Source: Sebastes aleutianus (taxonomy: Eukaryota; Chordata; Actinopteri; Perciformes; Sebastidae). From it: a stretch of 64,000 nucleotides of DNA. The position numbers and the translations under genes are program-made. The stretch lies in the NCBI GenBank assembly GCA_916700875.1, contig CAKAKS010000031.1, positions 3,786,477 to 3,850,476 of the forward strand. Direction: 5' to 3'. Below the pieces are notes generated by a model. The model saw only the letters and a program-made list of their open reading frames with translations, was not told the origin of the DNA and did no database searches. Shown here one piece after another: positions 13,479 through 24,933 of the stretch (the first letter of the stretch is position 1; each line of letters starts with the position of its first letter).

Positions 13479-13618
13479 GGGCTCCCTGGTGGCCGAGGGG
13501 TTTAAGGCGCTGGCCATATAACCGCATGTCATTCCCCATCTCTTTCTCTCCCCTCATTTCCTGTTTGTCTGTGCGGTCTACTCTCCAATAAATGCATAAA
13601 CCCGCACCCTAAAAAAAA
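13479..13618 (+). mobile_element. tRNA-derived SINE, internally deleted
   Basis: A tRNA-like head (GGCTCCCTGGTGGCCGAGGGG, A-box side) is followed by a SINE body and A-rich tail. The B-box part of the head is missing, so it should not be transcribed by Pol III. Confidence 0.6.
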
Positions 13619-13851
13619 TGTTGGAATGCTGGAAAGAAACTTACGAACTTTATCTTGATTTTCATTGATTTGAAATGTCCTGGCAAATATTAATCATCAG
13701 CTCAACACACACAGCACATCTGGCAATTGTGTTTTTTACAAAAATAATGCATAACATTTTTGAGGGATCTATTATCAGAAGTAGAATATAATATTCATAA
13801 CTATGTTTTCATTAGTGTATAATCATCTGAAACTAAGAACCGTTGTTTTTG

Positions 13852-14279
13852 TTAGCTTAGAATGAGTCCTTCATATCTACGTAGGGAGCGGGTCCTCGTC
13901 ACAGAGTCCACCATGTTTCTACAGTAGCCCAGAACGGACAAACCAAACACTGGCTCTAGAGAGAGACTTTCATGTTTTTACGTTACCTGAAGGCCACCAT
14001 AGTTCTCCGACATGCTTGTGAAACTGCGGTAACGTGAGCAGCAGAGTGCTAAACCGTGGTACCGCCAACAGCCGTCTGACTCCTGTTGCTCCTGAAGTAG
14101 TGTTATTATGGTAAGGATGGCCTTTGAGCGAGGCAAACGGCGTTACCACGGTTTTGCACTCGGCGGCTCACGTTACCGCAGTCTTGGAAAGGGAGGAGTG
14201 GGAGGAGGGGTACTCAGATGGTTGCAATCTGCAACCACACCACTAGATGACACCAAATCCTACACACTGTCCCTTTAAA
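13852..14279. mobile_element. Non-autonomous DNA transposon copy
   Basis: Ends in the 'ccactagatg...aaatcctacacactgtccctttaa' tail that I know from many teleost repeats. Interior has inverted segments (gcggtaacgtgagc / gctcacgttaccgc). No ORF. Confidence 0.5.
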
Positions 14280-14364
14280 CATGCTGTCACAATATCCAAG
14301 TCAATATGACGAGCATACTTCAGTAATTACGACCAGGCACCCAGAGTTTGACTTCTCTCTTAAA

Positions 14365-14965
14365 TACAGGGATTTTAGGTCACTAAAATGGCTTAAAATG
14401 GCCCTTACAAACATCCATGTACAGTAGAAAGGCCAGTGGGAGATGTAACTGCACAGAACTGAGATTCATTATATTACTTATCACTTTTAAACATAATTCA
14501 AATTCAGATTAAACATATCCTCTAAGTCAGTTTAACTAATCAATGGCAAATATGCATCCCACAGAGCAATCATGTGTGCCTTTGTTCTATGTAGACATTT
14601 AAGAAATGGATAAACAATATATGAAGACATTCTACAACTGGGACTGATCATGTGGATCTCTACTCATTTTTGATTTGAGTGATTCTATGCAAGCATCTGT
14701 CTTTACCAAGTCCAACACGTTCATTTAAAAGAGAGGCCAAGTCTACTACAGGATGGCAGATTAGGAACCAGGACGTGTGGTTTGTTTTCTTGAGATGGCA
14801 CACCTTTAGCACACAGGTGTAGCCAGCCAGCCAACATCTGCCCAAGTAAAACTAGAGTACACTAGAAGCACACAGTTGTGGTAAACCAAAGAGATGGAGA
14901 GTGTATACCTATATTAGTATTAATGGTAATAAAGGAAATGCACAAATCTGAGCTAAGAAGGGATA
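14365..14965. repeat. 0.6-kb duplication in dym intron 1, copy A
   Basis: About 600 bp closely similar to 15680-16275, in the same orientation (from 'cccttacaaacatccatg' to 'gagctaagaaggga'). Confidence 0.9.
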
Positions 14966-15680
14966 GAGATGGAGGTCCCCTCCGTGGACACGATATACAG
15001 CCAGCGCTGCAGGAGGAGGCCACAGAGCATCCTGAGGGACAGACACCACCCAGCTCACTCTCTGTTCAGGTGGAGGGAATCAGGACACAACCTGAGGCAC
15101 CACAGGCCAGAGAGCATCTCCACTCACAGAGCACCTCTGCTTTCACAACAGCTTCTTCCAGCTACAATCAGACTGGTGGCAAAGGACGTTAAAGAGGGAC
15201 ACAAATACCCCACACCTCACCTCACCTTCATACCATTATTGACACATAGTACACCTGAACTGAATGACTGTAATGCTGTGCAATATGCTGCCTTCCACTG
15301 TGGAATTGTCTGAAATATATTAATTAATATATATTATATTATATATTTATTAGTTTTAAATATTTAAATAAGTTCTTTTAACATGGTCATGGTGCATATA
15401 TATATATATATATACTGTATATTTGTATTGTGGGGGTATCGTTCCTATGCAGAGGGTAGTGTAGTTTATTTATTGACTACGATGAGGGAGACTTTGTATT
15501 TTAATAATTTATTTATTTATTGTGTTGAGTTGAATGTGCTACTTATTTTGTACTGTAAATACCTTGTGCCTTTTCTACCTTTTTTCTTTTCATAAAGCTG
15601 ACTCGGTGTAAACTGCTCAGAATTCCCATGTACTTATAGGTGCAAAATGGCAAATAAAACTCTTGAATCTTGAATCTTGA
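14966..15680 (+). mobile_element. 5'-truncated LINE 3' end
   Basis: Translation near 14990-15190 (RRRPQSILRDRHHPAHSLF...) resembles the extreme C-terminus of fish non-LTR ORF2 proteins. The element ends in tandem TCTTGAA heptamers, the tail type of Rex1/CR1-L2-like LINEs. It sits exactly between the two duplicated copies. Confidence 0.6.
15396..15414. repeat. (TA)n microsatellite
   Basis: A short AT dinucleotide run inside the LINE 3' region. Confidence 0.8.
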
Positions 15681-16275
15681 AATACAGGAATTTAGGTCGC
15701 TAAAGTGGCCCTTACAAACATCCATGTACAGTAGAAAGGCCAGTGGGAGATGTAACTGCACAGAACTGAGATTAATTATATTACTTATCACTTTTAAACA
15801 TAATTACAATTCAGATTAAACATCACCTCTAAGATAGTTTAACTAATCAATGGCAAATATGCATCACAAGTAGCAGATCAATCATGTGTTCCTTCGTTCT
15901 TTGTAGACATTTAAGAAGTTAATAAACAATATATGAAGACATGCTACAACTGGGACTGATCATGTGGATCTCTACTCATTTTTGATTTGAGTAATCCTTT
16001 GGAACCATCTGTCTTTACCAAGTCCAACACATTCATTTAAAAAGAGAGGTGAAGTCTACTACAGGATGCCACATTAGGAACCAGGACGTGTGGTTTGTTT
16101 TCTTGAGATGGCACACCTTTAGCACACAGGTGTAGCCAGCCAGCCAACATCTGAAGCACTAGAAACTACACTAGAAAAACACAGTTGTGGCAAAAACAGA
16201 GATGGATAGTGTATACATATATTAGTATTAATGGTAATAAAGGAAATGCACTAATCTGAGCTAAGAAGGGATGTA
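15680..16275. repeat. 0.6-kb duplication in dym intron 1, copy B
   Basis: Second copy of 14365-14965, with scattered substitutions and small indels. Confidence 0.9.
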
Positions 16276-16561
16276 CATGCCACCAAAACATGCTATGTCC
16301 TGATCATGTTCTTGTTGTTGTCAGACTCACAGTGCTATCTCTTTAGCTCTACCTGCTAGCTCATTTTCAAGTCTCAGAAACTCGTCAGTTTAGACTGTAA
16401 ACACGGTGTCCTCGCTGACACTCACACATCAGCATGAAGTCGTAGCTAACACTAGGTAAATGACTGATTGATGAGCGTGTCCGGTTAACCGGCGGTTACT
16501 GACTGTCTGTCCAGAGAGCAGCTACCGTTCACGGCTCGGATGCTATCAGCTGACCGCTCAC

Positions 16562-16800
16562 CTGTCAGTATCGGTGCTCGCTGTCTCCTCGGCTCTCTCT
16601 CCTCTCACAGGACGGTTAACAGACGACTGTTCTTACACCAATAAATAGTTGAGTCTATTGTTTTTTATCGGGTATAATGTAAGAAGGTAAACTCTTGAGA
16701 CTGTGGGTAATATGAGACAATTAACTTTACTACTCTACATACTGCTTTCCTCCATGTTTTCCACGTCGCCACCCCTTGCGTGATGACGACACATGGGCGT
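16562..16800 (-). promoter_or_regulatory. dym: Probable dym promoter and non-coding first exon
   Basis: A CG-containing, repeat-poor stretch lies about 3.3 kb upstream of the dym start codon. On the minus strand a strong donor (ACAG|GTGAGC) ends a possible exon at 16562. This position and structure fit a non-coding first exon spliced to the acceptor at 13336. The transcription start cannot be read from the sequence; I place it loosely between 16.6 and 16.8 kb. Confidence 0.4.
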
Positions 16801-17110
16801 TGATTACGTCTGTGACGTTGCAGATAGAAATGGGGCCGATAGAACGTGCAGTGGTCCGGGTAGATGGTCCGGGTCTATACGGTCTAGGTCTAGGTCTGTA
16901 CGGTCTGGGTCTGGGTATGACCCGAGACCTAAAACGAAAAACAAATTCATAAAACGATTAAATTTTGTTTTTTGCAAGTTTCTTTCTGTCATCTTCTCTT
17001 TTGAATCAAAGAGCGAAGAACGGCAGTCACCTGACCCGGAAGTAAAAGCAAACATGTCAAAATAAAAGCCAAGAAGACAGATTTATCATTCTATAAAAGT
17101 GTTACATTAT

Positions 17111-17683
17111 TTAAAGGCCCCATATTATAAAAAATTAGATTTTCACGTTTTTTGATTATAAAGCAGGCTTAAGTCCTTTATAAATACTGTGAAAGTATCG
17201 AAACGCTCAATCCACAGGGAAATACACACAGCTCGTATTCAGAAACTCTGCATTTGAAACAAGCTGTCAGGATTTCTATCCATTTGTGATGTCACAAATA
17301 TACAATATTTAGACCCTTGACATAATTTTAAACGTAAACATTCTAAATGTGTCCCAGTGGTTGCAGTGTATGTGAATGACATCAGCTGACAGGAAGCACA
17401 CATGGACCCAAGCTGTTGCCTAGCAAAGCAATTCAGTTGCAATTCCGTCAAAATGCGCTAAAACGGAGCATTTCAGAGAGAGGGTGTCCTTGGGTGTCCA
17501 GAAAGGCGCCACTAAATAAAATGTATTATTATTATTATTATTAGAGGGCAAATACAGGCATATTCCGGCTGACAGTACGAGGAAAATAAAGTTTTTTTTA
17601 ACATTACAGCATGTAAACATGTTCTAGTAGAAACACAAAATACAAGTGTGAACCTGAAAATGAGCACGATATGGGACCTTTAA
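17111..17683. mobile_element. TTAA-flanked MITE, AGGTCCCATAT family (copy 2)
   Basis: Bounded by TTAA and ending ATATGGGACCTTTAA. It carries an extra about 58 bp at 17485-17542 that is absent from the copies at 9091 and 56681. Confidence 0.8.
17485..17542 (+). mobile_element. Short SINE/LINE tail nested in a MITE
   Basis: 'tgtccttgggtgtcc...gccactaaataaaatg' followed by (TTA)n, the usual 3' tail of a fish retroposon, lies between two copies of AGAGGG. Comparison with the sister MITEs confirms it as an insertion. Confidence 0.65.
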
Positions 17684-17914
17684 ACACAGGATCGGGGTAA
17701 CGGTAGAAGATAAATAGGCTAAATAAATACACAAATAAATACATACATAGCTACATAAATGGATTTTTTTTTTGTTCTTTTCATTAATACACGAATGTCT
17801 TTTATCCAAAAAGTGTGTGATCAATTACAGGGAGGGTCTCTACAGATGTTATTCAGAACTCTCACGTAATTGACACTTTTCTCTCTCACACTCTTACTAT
17901 GGGTTGTTTCTTTA

Positions 17915-18609
17915 TGTCAGCGGGTGAGCAGCACTATGTGGCTACTCCTTTCAACACACCTGACCCTTCCACCTGATCCCTTGCACTCCTCTAGGTAGGC
18001 TGTAGACTGGTAGTTGTTGTTCTGTTTTCACCCAGTAAAGTGAACCAGAGGACCAGTAGCCTATTTCATGCTCCCATGCTCCAGACTGGAGTCCATTTAC
18101 AGCCAGATACATAGAAAGGATGACAGAAGGATATTGTAGCTTATTTTAATAAGATTATTTCACCGTTATTAAGCAGTGAATATGTCCACAATGCTCTATG
18201 ATCTAGCTCTGAAAAGACACAAAGGTACACAATCCTTTTTGTTATTTATCCAGGCATATTTTTTAAAATTATTTTTGTGATGTACTATTTAGTTGTGCAG
18301 CGTGAATTAAAAGCCTAATTAATTATATGTGGAAATCGCCTTTGTGGTCCTTTCCAGCAGAAGTCCCCACCTCATGTTACCAAATTAAATAACTTCACAT
18401 TCTACAACATCATCAAGCTAATGTTCAGTTTCATAGCTGTTGTTCATTGTTGACTACATGACGTAGTCCTCTGGTTCACTCTACTGGGTGAAAACAGAAC
18501 TACAACTACCAGGATACAGCCTTCCTGGAGGAGTGCAAGGGATCAGGTGGAAGTGTCAGGTGTGTTGAAAGGAGTAGCCACATAGTGCTGCTCACCTGCT
18601 GACATAATG
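17915..18609. mobile_element. Element with about 130-bp terminal inverted repeats
   Basis: The arm at 17917-18047 (gtcagcgggtgagcagcact...) is repeated inverted at 18463-18608. The 400 bp between them are AT-rich and non-coding. Confidence 0.75.
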
Positions 18610-18839
18610 TTAAAGAAGTATATGATTTCACCACTCAAATCCTCTAGAGATTACAACTCAAATGGAAAAGTCTGAAAAGGGAAAATCCCTCTTTGATTCA
18701 GTTTACAACTCGTGCATGCACCCTGTGACAACTGGTCACAAGAAAAGAAAATTGTAGCTCTTAAAAGCTAGAGTGAAGATACTGGTATCATATGAAACTA
18801 GACGACTTCAGGAATCTATTGGTTAACTTGTCAGGAGGG

Positions 18840-19370
18840 GGGATAAATAACGCGCCAAAGTTAGGCAAAATCTTGGTGAGGGAAAAACTGGCATGGCCAT
18901 TTTCAAAGGTGTCCCTTGACCTCTGACCTCAAGACATGTGAATGAAAATGGGTTCTATGGGTACCCACGAGTCTCCCCTTTACAGACATGCCCACTTTAT
19001 GATAATCACATGCAGTTTGGGGCAAAAATCATGCAGTTGTTTTCATGCAGTATAAATATTATACTATGTTATTTTCACCTATACTAAAAATGGTGTTTGA
19101 ATATTTCTGCATACTGGGGTCTCTAAACAGTTTTAGAATTACTTAAATTGGGTATGACTGTAAAACTGAGACTCTTGTGGATCCAATCAGCCTAACTGTA
19201 TTCATGTGTGATGATGTTAGTCCCCATAGGAGACATTTCATTGTAGTGAGACCATTTTTTGAAACTTGATGTCACTGTATAAAATGACCTGTGGTGACCT
19301 CTAGGATAATCACACCCTCGTGAAACTTTACAGCCACAAACTAGAGACCTAGAGCATTGAGAGGATGGAT
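18840..19370. repeat. Dispersed repeat carrying the minisatellite at its end
   Basis: Segment with 'tgacctctgacctcaagac' and 'gggtacccacgagtctcccctttacagacatg', present inverted at 23715-24180. Parts are also found near 1150, 34360 and 62240. Confidence 0.75.
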
Positions 19371-19693
19371 GGATCAAACTAAAGACCTAGAGCATTCATA
19401 GGATGGATGGATCAAACTAGAGACCTAGAGCATTGAGAGGATGGATGGATCAAACTAAAGACCTAGAGCATTCATAGGATGGATGGATCAAACTAGAGAC
19501 CTAGAGCATTCAGAGGATGGATGGATCAAACTAGAGACCTATAGCATTCAGAGGATGGATGGATCAAACTAGAGACCTAGAGCATTCAGAGGATGGATGG
19601 ATCAAACTAGAGACCTAGAGCATTCAGAGGATGGATGGATCAAACCAGAGACCTAGAGCATTCTGAGGATGGATGGATCAAACTAGAGATCCA
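19338..19693. repeat. 38-bp minisatellite, about 9 copies
   Basis: Unit 'agagacctagagcattcag' + 'aggatggatggatcaaact' repeated head to tail with few changes (cattgag/cattcat/cattcag variants). Confidence 0.95.
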
Positions 19694-20027
19694 TAGCATT
19701 CAATCGCCGAAAAATGCAACTCTTGCAGAAATCTCCAAAAGTCAAAAGCTTACAGCATTACAGCCTCAAAGAGCTGCTAACAGAAGACTTAGTAGGCCTG
19801 GTGGTCATGGTAATCACACCAGGTCCTGAAAAAAAGGTCAAATAAATAATAGTATTAGTATATCAAATAGTCTGAATTATGTATTACTGAGTGCATCAAT
19901 TGTAATGTACTGTTTTTTTTTTTCATTTAAAATTTAAAAATAACATTGTTTATACAATTTCACAAACTTTACACAAAGGAAGCATGGAGATGAAATCCAC
20001 AAACTGAAAAGATAGGATTAGCCAGGA

Positions 20028-20033
20028 TTTTAT
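20028..20033 (-). terminator. Polyadenylation signal of the small gene
   Basis: AATAAA on the minus strand (TTTATT on +), about 210 bases downstream of the stop codon at 20240. Cleavage would fall near 20010. Confidence 0.5.
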
Positions 20034-20239
20034 TCAAAATCTAGCACGTTCAACAACACAACAATGCAGGACATCAACAATGTAAAGTATTACACTACAT
20101 GTAAAACATCATAATTGGTGAAATGTACCAATAAAAAAATATGCAAAGAGTTTTCAGTCGTCAATTTGTTGGAAGTGAGCTGCACAATATTTTGCACTAA
20201 TTGCAACCTCAGTGGACCGATAGGCCACAGTCTATCAGG

Positions 20240-21405
20240 TCACCAGTTACAGGACATTTCAGAGGCGGCATCACTGTTTCGTCGTGTGCGGATCGGGGAC
20301 CAGCCAAACTCCGACTGGGCGTCCCCCCCCTGGTGGAGACGTCCCATGCGGTAGCCATGTTTGGCCTGTTTCCCTGCCCATGCGCGAGGCTTGGGATTCA
20401 TCTGGAAATAGATGATGCAGAAATGAGTTAAAAAGCACCGTACACTGTCTGATGTTCCCACGTCTCACAAATAGTCCCAAGTAAAATATGGGAATACATT
20501 CATTTTCAAAAATGATGATGATCCAAACTAGACAGCGAGCTAAATCAACTGTAATGTAAATGTACAGGTCGTTCTCAACTGGGATTCTATCTCTGTGGAT
20601 TTAAGGAATTTGTTTAATCAAACTTTTAATAAAGCTCCCTGAAATAAAGTGTTTTCCTATGTCACAACCCATAAACAAGGCGGGATTACCAACAAGGCAA
20701 AGTGGGCAACTGCCAGAGGAGGAAGACGTACTCGGAACTTTTACTTAAAGGGACTGTTTGTAACTTTTTAAGCGTATAAATGTTCCGGGTCGGGACACAT
20801 GCGCGCGCATCTGCTGTTTGTGTGGCAATTGATTTGTGATAATTAAACAAATTTGTTTGGTAATATGCACAACTAAATCACAATAACTCTAATGGCAAAG
20901 ACTCTGTTGTAGACTACTGTATTTTTGCCCAATGTTGAGAACCTGTCCGGAGAGCCTGTATCAAAATCAACTTTTAATACCATTCATATTTCAGTTGGTA
21001 TTATGATTCCATGGTGCATATTTTTACATAAAATCTATCCGTTTCTCACCTGAACAAAAACAGTCGTGTTCATGTGAAGAGTCTCCACTCGCTCTGACAA
21101 GTGATTCAACCAGTCCAGGTGGTCAGCGATAGACTGGGTAAGATCACCGTTGCTCTGTATTAGAAGAAAATTAACGTCAAATTAGGTGAGATCTCAAGAA
21201 AAGTGAGTTTTGATTAAACCGGTTTTTATTCTAGATGAGGGATTTATGGCATGCTGATGTACTGTACCCCGGACAAGTTGTCCTTCAGGTCAACGGCAGC
21301 GAGGCGAACATGCTCCAGTTTGTCAATCTGCTCTTTCAGCCGGTCGTCCAGCTCCTGCATCATCATCAGGCCTTCATCGGGCCTGACGCCGCCCTTATTC
21401 GCCAT
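20240..21405 (-). CDS. Unrecognised 134-residue protein, three coding exons, probable coiled coil
   Basis: Exons are 21405-21268, 21154-21050 and 20401-20240 (stop at 20240-20242). All junctions are phase 0 with GT/AG ends, giving 46+35+53 residues. In exon 2 the other two frames are closed, so the frame is fixed. Residues 10-45 are rich in charged and hydrophobic positions in a helical pattern (MMMQELDDRLKEQIDKLEHV), and exon 2 continues this (DHLDWLNHLSERVETLH), which suggests a helical or coiled-coil protein. The C-terminal exon is basic, with many Gly and Arg, and contains RRNSDAAS, a plausible basophilic-kinase site. An AATAAA signal lies about 210 bases after the stop. An acceptor one base before the ATG (exon edge 21406) implies an upstream exon, probably non-coding, though an upstream coding exon is not excluded. 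I cannot name the family. A processed or repeat-derived origin is unlikely because the introns are canonical. Confidence 0.65.
20715..20816. mobile_element. Fragments of two MITE families
   Basis: A CAGTGG-type hAT fragment ('gaggaggaagacgtactcgg') runs straight into the first about 65 bp of the TTAA family found complete at 58930-59668 ('aaagggactgtttgtaac'). Confidence 0.6.
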
Positions 21406-21409
21406 CCTG

Positions 21410-22830
21410 GGTCACAGAAACACACCTGTTGACTGAAACAGGCTTGTGGCATGAGGCCTCTTTGAATGAGAATCACAAATTGAAATGTCTTTTTAAACAA
21501 TATCCTGATGCTTTCAAATATATACATATATATATAGTTTAGTAAGTGGGCAGTTTTAGTTTGTTTCATTTTTTTCCCCCAACACAGCTAAGATACAAGT
21601 AGGCTTCATCATTATCATCACACATAATGGAGATATGTGAAATGGGACACCCTGATAAGCCATCTAAAGCTTGAAAATAGGGGTCCAGACACTAAGCAGA
21701 TAGTAAACATACGTTTTAAATACTAACACATTGGCTGGATTTGAAAAAGTGCATTTACAACCTACAAAACACCTAAGACTAACCAAACACCCTAAAAACT
21801 AACTCATCTAACTCTAACTACCCAGAACATGTCAGACCAATCAAAACTATTGTTACATGTCAACTAATGTTGTAGCAGCAATGCAAGATCAGTTATTGTG
21901 ATTGGCTGTAAACATTTTTAAGGGCTATGATGCTCCAACGGTATCTGACCCATTTGACCTGACTCCATCCTATTCCATCAGTCTAAACACTGATTAAATC
22001 AGTAAGATTCAATAAATAGAGACATATGTCAAGTGGAAATAACAGTACAATTTGAATGGATTTCAGAGTGGAGTAACTAGTTTAGAAGTCCCCAGCCGTT
22101 GAGGGTATTCAAGCTTTAACATATTCTTGTATGTTAAAGCTTGAACACATTTTAGAGATGGAATTCTTTGAGCTGTTTACTTGCAGAGAATTCCAGCATT
22201 TCTTCACTGACTTCTAGGTGCAACCACCACCAGAGGGAGACACAGCTTTCATTCCACATCCATTAGATTTCGGTGCTGCTGCAGGAATAATCCTGCTGCT
22301 GATGTTTTCAGACACATTTTTACGATTGCCAGCATTAAAAACAATCTGATCACGACGTCACTGATATGATCATGAGAAACACATAACACAAATCTAAATA
22401 TGAGGCTACTTGAATGAGAACAAAAAACCCTGAAAACCGGTTGAACTTCAGCATCACATAAGCTAAACGTGTACACGTTTAGCTTAAATGTGATTTAGAG
22501 AAACATTGCAGACTATATAAATGGGTGATATATTGGGCACACGTTATAATCACAGCTTCTCTGCATCACTGTTCATCTTCATCAACATCAGATGGCTGCA
22601 CACTGGAGGCATAGAAAAACTAGTGTTAGCCCAACAAGGGCGAACTTTTTAGCCAGGCCTTCACCATGTTTTAGTAACAAACACAGAATACCAGAGAGAC
22701 AAACATCTTCAGAGAGCCTCTTTAACAGTTTACGGTAAACGGTAGAACTGAACATATAGAAACAGGACGGAGCAACACATCTGTCTCAGACTAACTATCG
22801 TTACCAGCGGGGACGACGAAAAAGTGAAAA
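21410..22830. other. No gene recognised
   Basis: Upstream intron or flank of the small gene. I see no supported exon or RNA gene. It contains a short inverted repeat around 22455-22485 (acacgtttagctt type) and AT-rich filler. Confidence 0.4.
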
Positions 22831-22851
22831 GGTTAGAAGAAGTTGAGTTAC

Positions 22852-23050
22852 CTCGTTTATCTGGACGTAGAAACAGCCCAAATGCACCCAGAGAGGTAAA
22901 ACACCTAGTTCCTTCCTCACTCCGCCGCTACGGAGAGAATCCTTCCTCCGTCCAGACCAGACAAGACTCTCTGTTCTCTAAACTATCTCAGGAATGTGAC
23001 GCTCACACGCAGCCGGATTTTCACAGGTGCATTGTTGAGGTATTACGGTA
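22852..23050 (-). promoter_or_regulatory. Candidate upstream exon/promoter of the small gene
   Basis: On the minus strand a CG-containing stretch ends in a fair donor (ACGAG|GTAACT, exon edge 22852). It could supply the first exon joined to the acceptor at 21407. This rests only on position and one donor; part of the area could belong to the dispersed repeat that starts near 23160. Confidence 0.25.
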
Positions 23051-23159
23051 ATTTCATTTCTGAAATAGTGACCGAACAACGGAGCATCTCTTTATCCCTC
23101 TGAGACCTCCACGTCTGAGACCCACAATAGAGACGTTTTAGTGTTTTTTAGGGGGGGAA

Positions 23160-24265
23160 AGGGGGTCTTTAGGGGGAGATAGCAGGTCAACAGTAGATGT
23201 CACATAGAAGTGGTGGACATCATCTGAAAGCTGGGAACCTGAAGATTAATTTGAGATGCAGCTCAGCACTGTGTGTCAAGTTATTCTAGTCATTATCAGA
23301 AATAAACATGAATTGATTAATTATTTTTAAATTAATTGTAAAGTGTATAAGGGTTTGGAACATTATGATAGAAGTATATATGATGGCCATCCCCATGCTT
23401 TATTATGTCTCATAAGTTGTTGTAGCAATTTTTGGGTTGATACAATTTGTTACACAGATTTGGTGCTAAATTTAACCTTTTTTTTCCAACCAATCGAGAA
23501 TCTATCAAAATGATCAATAATCCCTCCAAAATACCACATTAAGACACCAAGACCTTGAGGAACACCATAGAAAAAAGCATGTTGTGATTTGGTATCAAGA
23601 ACGTTTGACATCTGGAGATTTCTGTAGGAATTGCATTTTTCGGCAATCGGATGGCGAGCACTTCTGTTGTGTAAACTGCTCAGAAACCCCCTTATTGTCA
23701 GTCTACCTAAGAAAGCCATCCATCCTCTGAATGCTCTAGGTCTTTAGTTTGTGGTTGTAAAGTTTCACAAGGCTGTGATTAAAGAGGTCACCACAGGTCA
23801 TTTTATACAGCAGGTTTAAAAAAATGGTCTCACTAAAATGAAATGGCTCATCACAATCTCAATCACACATGAATACAGTTGGGCTCATTGGATCCACAGG
23901 AGTCTCAGCTTTACAGTGATACCCAATTTATGTAATTCAACACTGTTTAGGGACCCCAGTATGCAGAAATATTCAGATACACCATTTTTGGAATAGGCGA
24001 AAATAACACATATATACGTATACTGCATGAAAAAAACTGCATGGTTTTTGCCCAAAACATGTCTGTAAAGGGGAGACTCGTGGGTACCCATAGAACCCAT
24101 TTTCATTCACATATCTGGAGGTCAGAGGTCAAGGGAGCCCTTTGAAAATGGCCATGTCAGGATTCCTTTTTTCATAGGATATCTGTAGCTTCATTCTCGC
24201 CCTATAAGTGAACCTACTAGAGCCTCTGAAAGACAGTAAAGTCAGTCGGGATCGCGGGTCTCAGG
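23160..24265. repeat. Composite dispersed repeat
   Basis: 23165-23580 is repeated at 48029-48405 ('agggggagatagcaggtcaac...'), and 23715-24180 is the inverted counterpart of 18880-19370. Probably a long non-autonomous element or two adjoining ones. Confidence 0.65.
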
Positions 24266-24284
24266 GGGTTAAAAGTGATAAGAA

Positions 24285-24933
24285 ACACACTTTATTATAA
24301 TGTCACTCAGATGTTGCAGTGGATTTAAAAGATTTCTAGAACAAATCATGTGCCTCCTTGTCCTCTGGTGCTCCTAATGGCATCTGCAAGATTTCACAGA
24401 CCGGAGGAAAACAACCAATCAGAGCCGAGCTGGAGCCTTGCCATCTCTGAGCAGCTGTCAATCACTCGCAAACTCCGACCAAACGGTCAAACTAGGCAGC
24501 GCTGATCAAATATGAATCAATATTCTGTTACTGTAATAACTATTTCTCTCCTCAAATGTTTTCAGAAACATCTTGTAGTGTACGGTTTAGCTGTAAAATG
24601 AGAAAGTTTGTGACCCGGCAGCCATGTAGAGGACATACCAAGCACCGCCCACCAGCCGGAGCACAGCCAATAGGAACGCTCTCTCTCTCTGAAATGACCT
24701 GTGATTGGCCAAAGTCTCCCCTCACGGGCTAGATTTTCTAAAGCCTGAAAACAGAGCCATGAGATTTAGATTAGATTCAACTTTGTCATTGCACATAGTA
24801 CAAGTACAAGAAAATGCAGTGGAGGAGCAGAAGTCAAGTTTTTCTCTTAGAACACTTGAATTACAATTTGTTGAAAGATTATGGAATTTTTGCCCAATGA
24901 TTCAAAAATATACCACCTACCGCCACTTTAAAC
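24285..24933. mobile_element. MITE, inverted relative to 39640-40245
   Basis: Shares, in reverse order, the segments 'cctctggtgctcctaa', 'ctgtaaaatgagaaagtttgtgac', 'tgattggccaaagtctcc' and 'attttgcccaatga' type ends with 39640-40245. An extra segment near 24766-24826 looks like a retroposon tail. Confidence 0.65.

Noticed and set aside
14878..15192. 104-codon plus-strand ORF as a host gene
   Set aside because: Overlaps the C-terminal part of a truncated LINE, and the neighbouring frame carries the LINE similarity.
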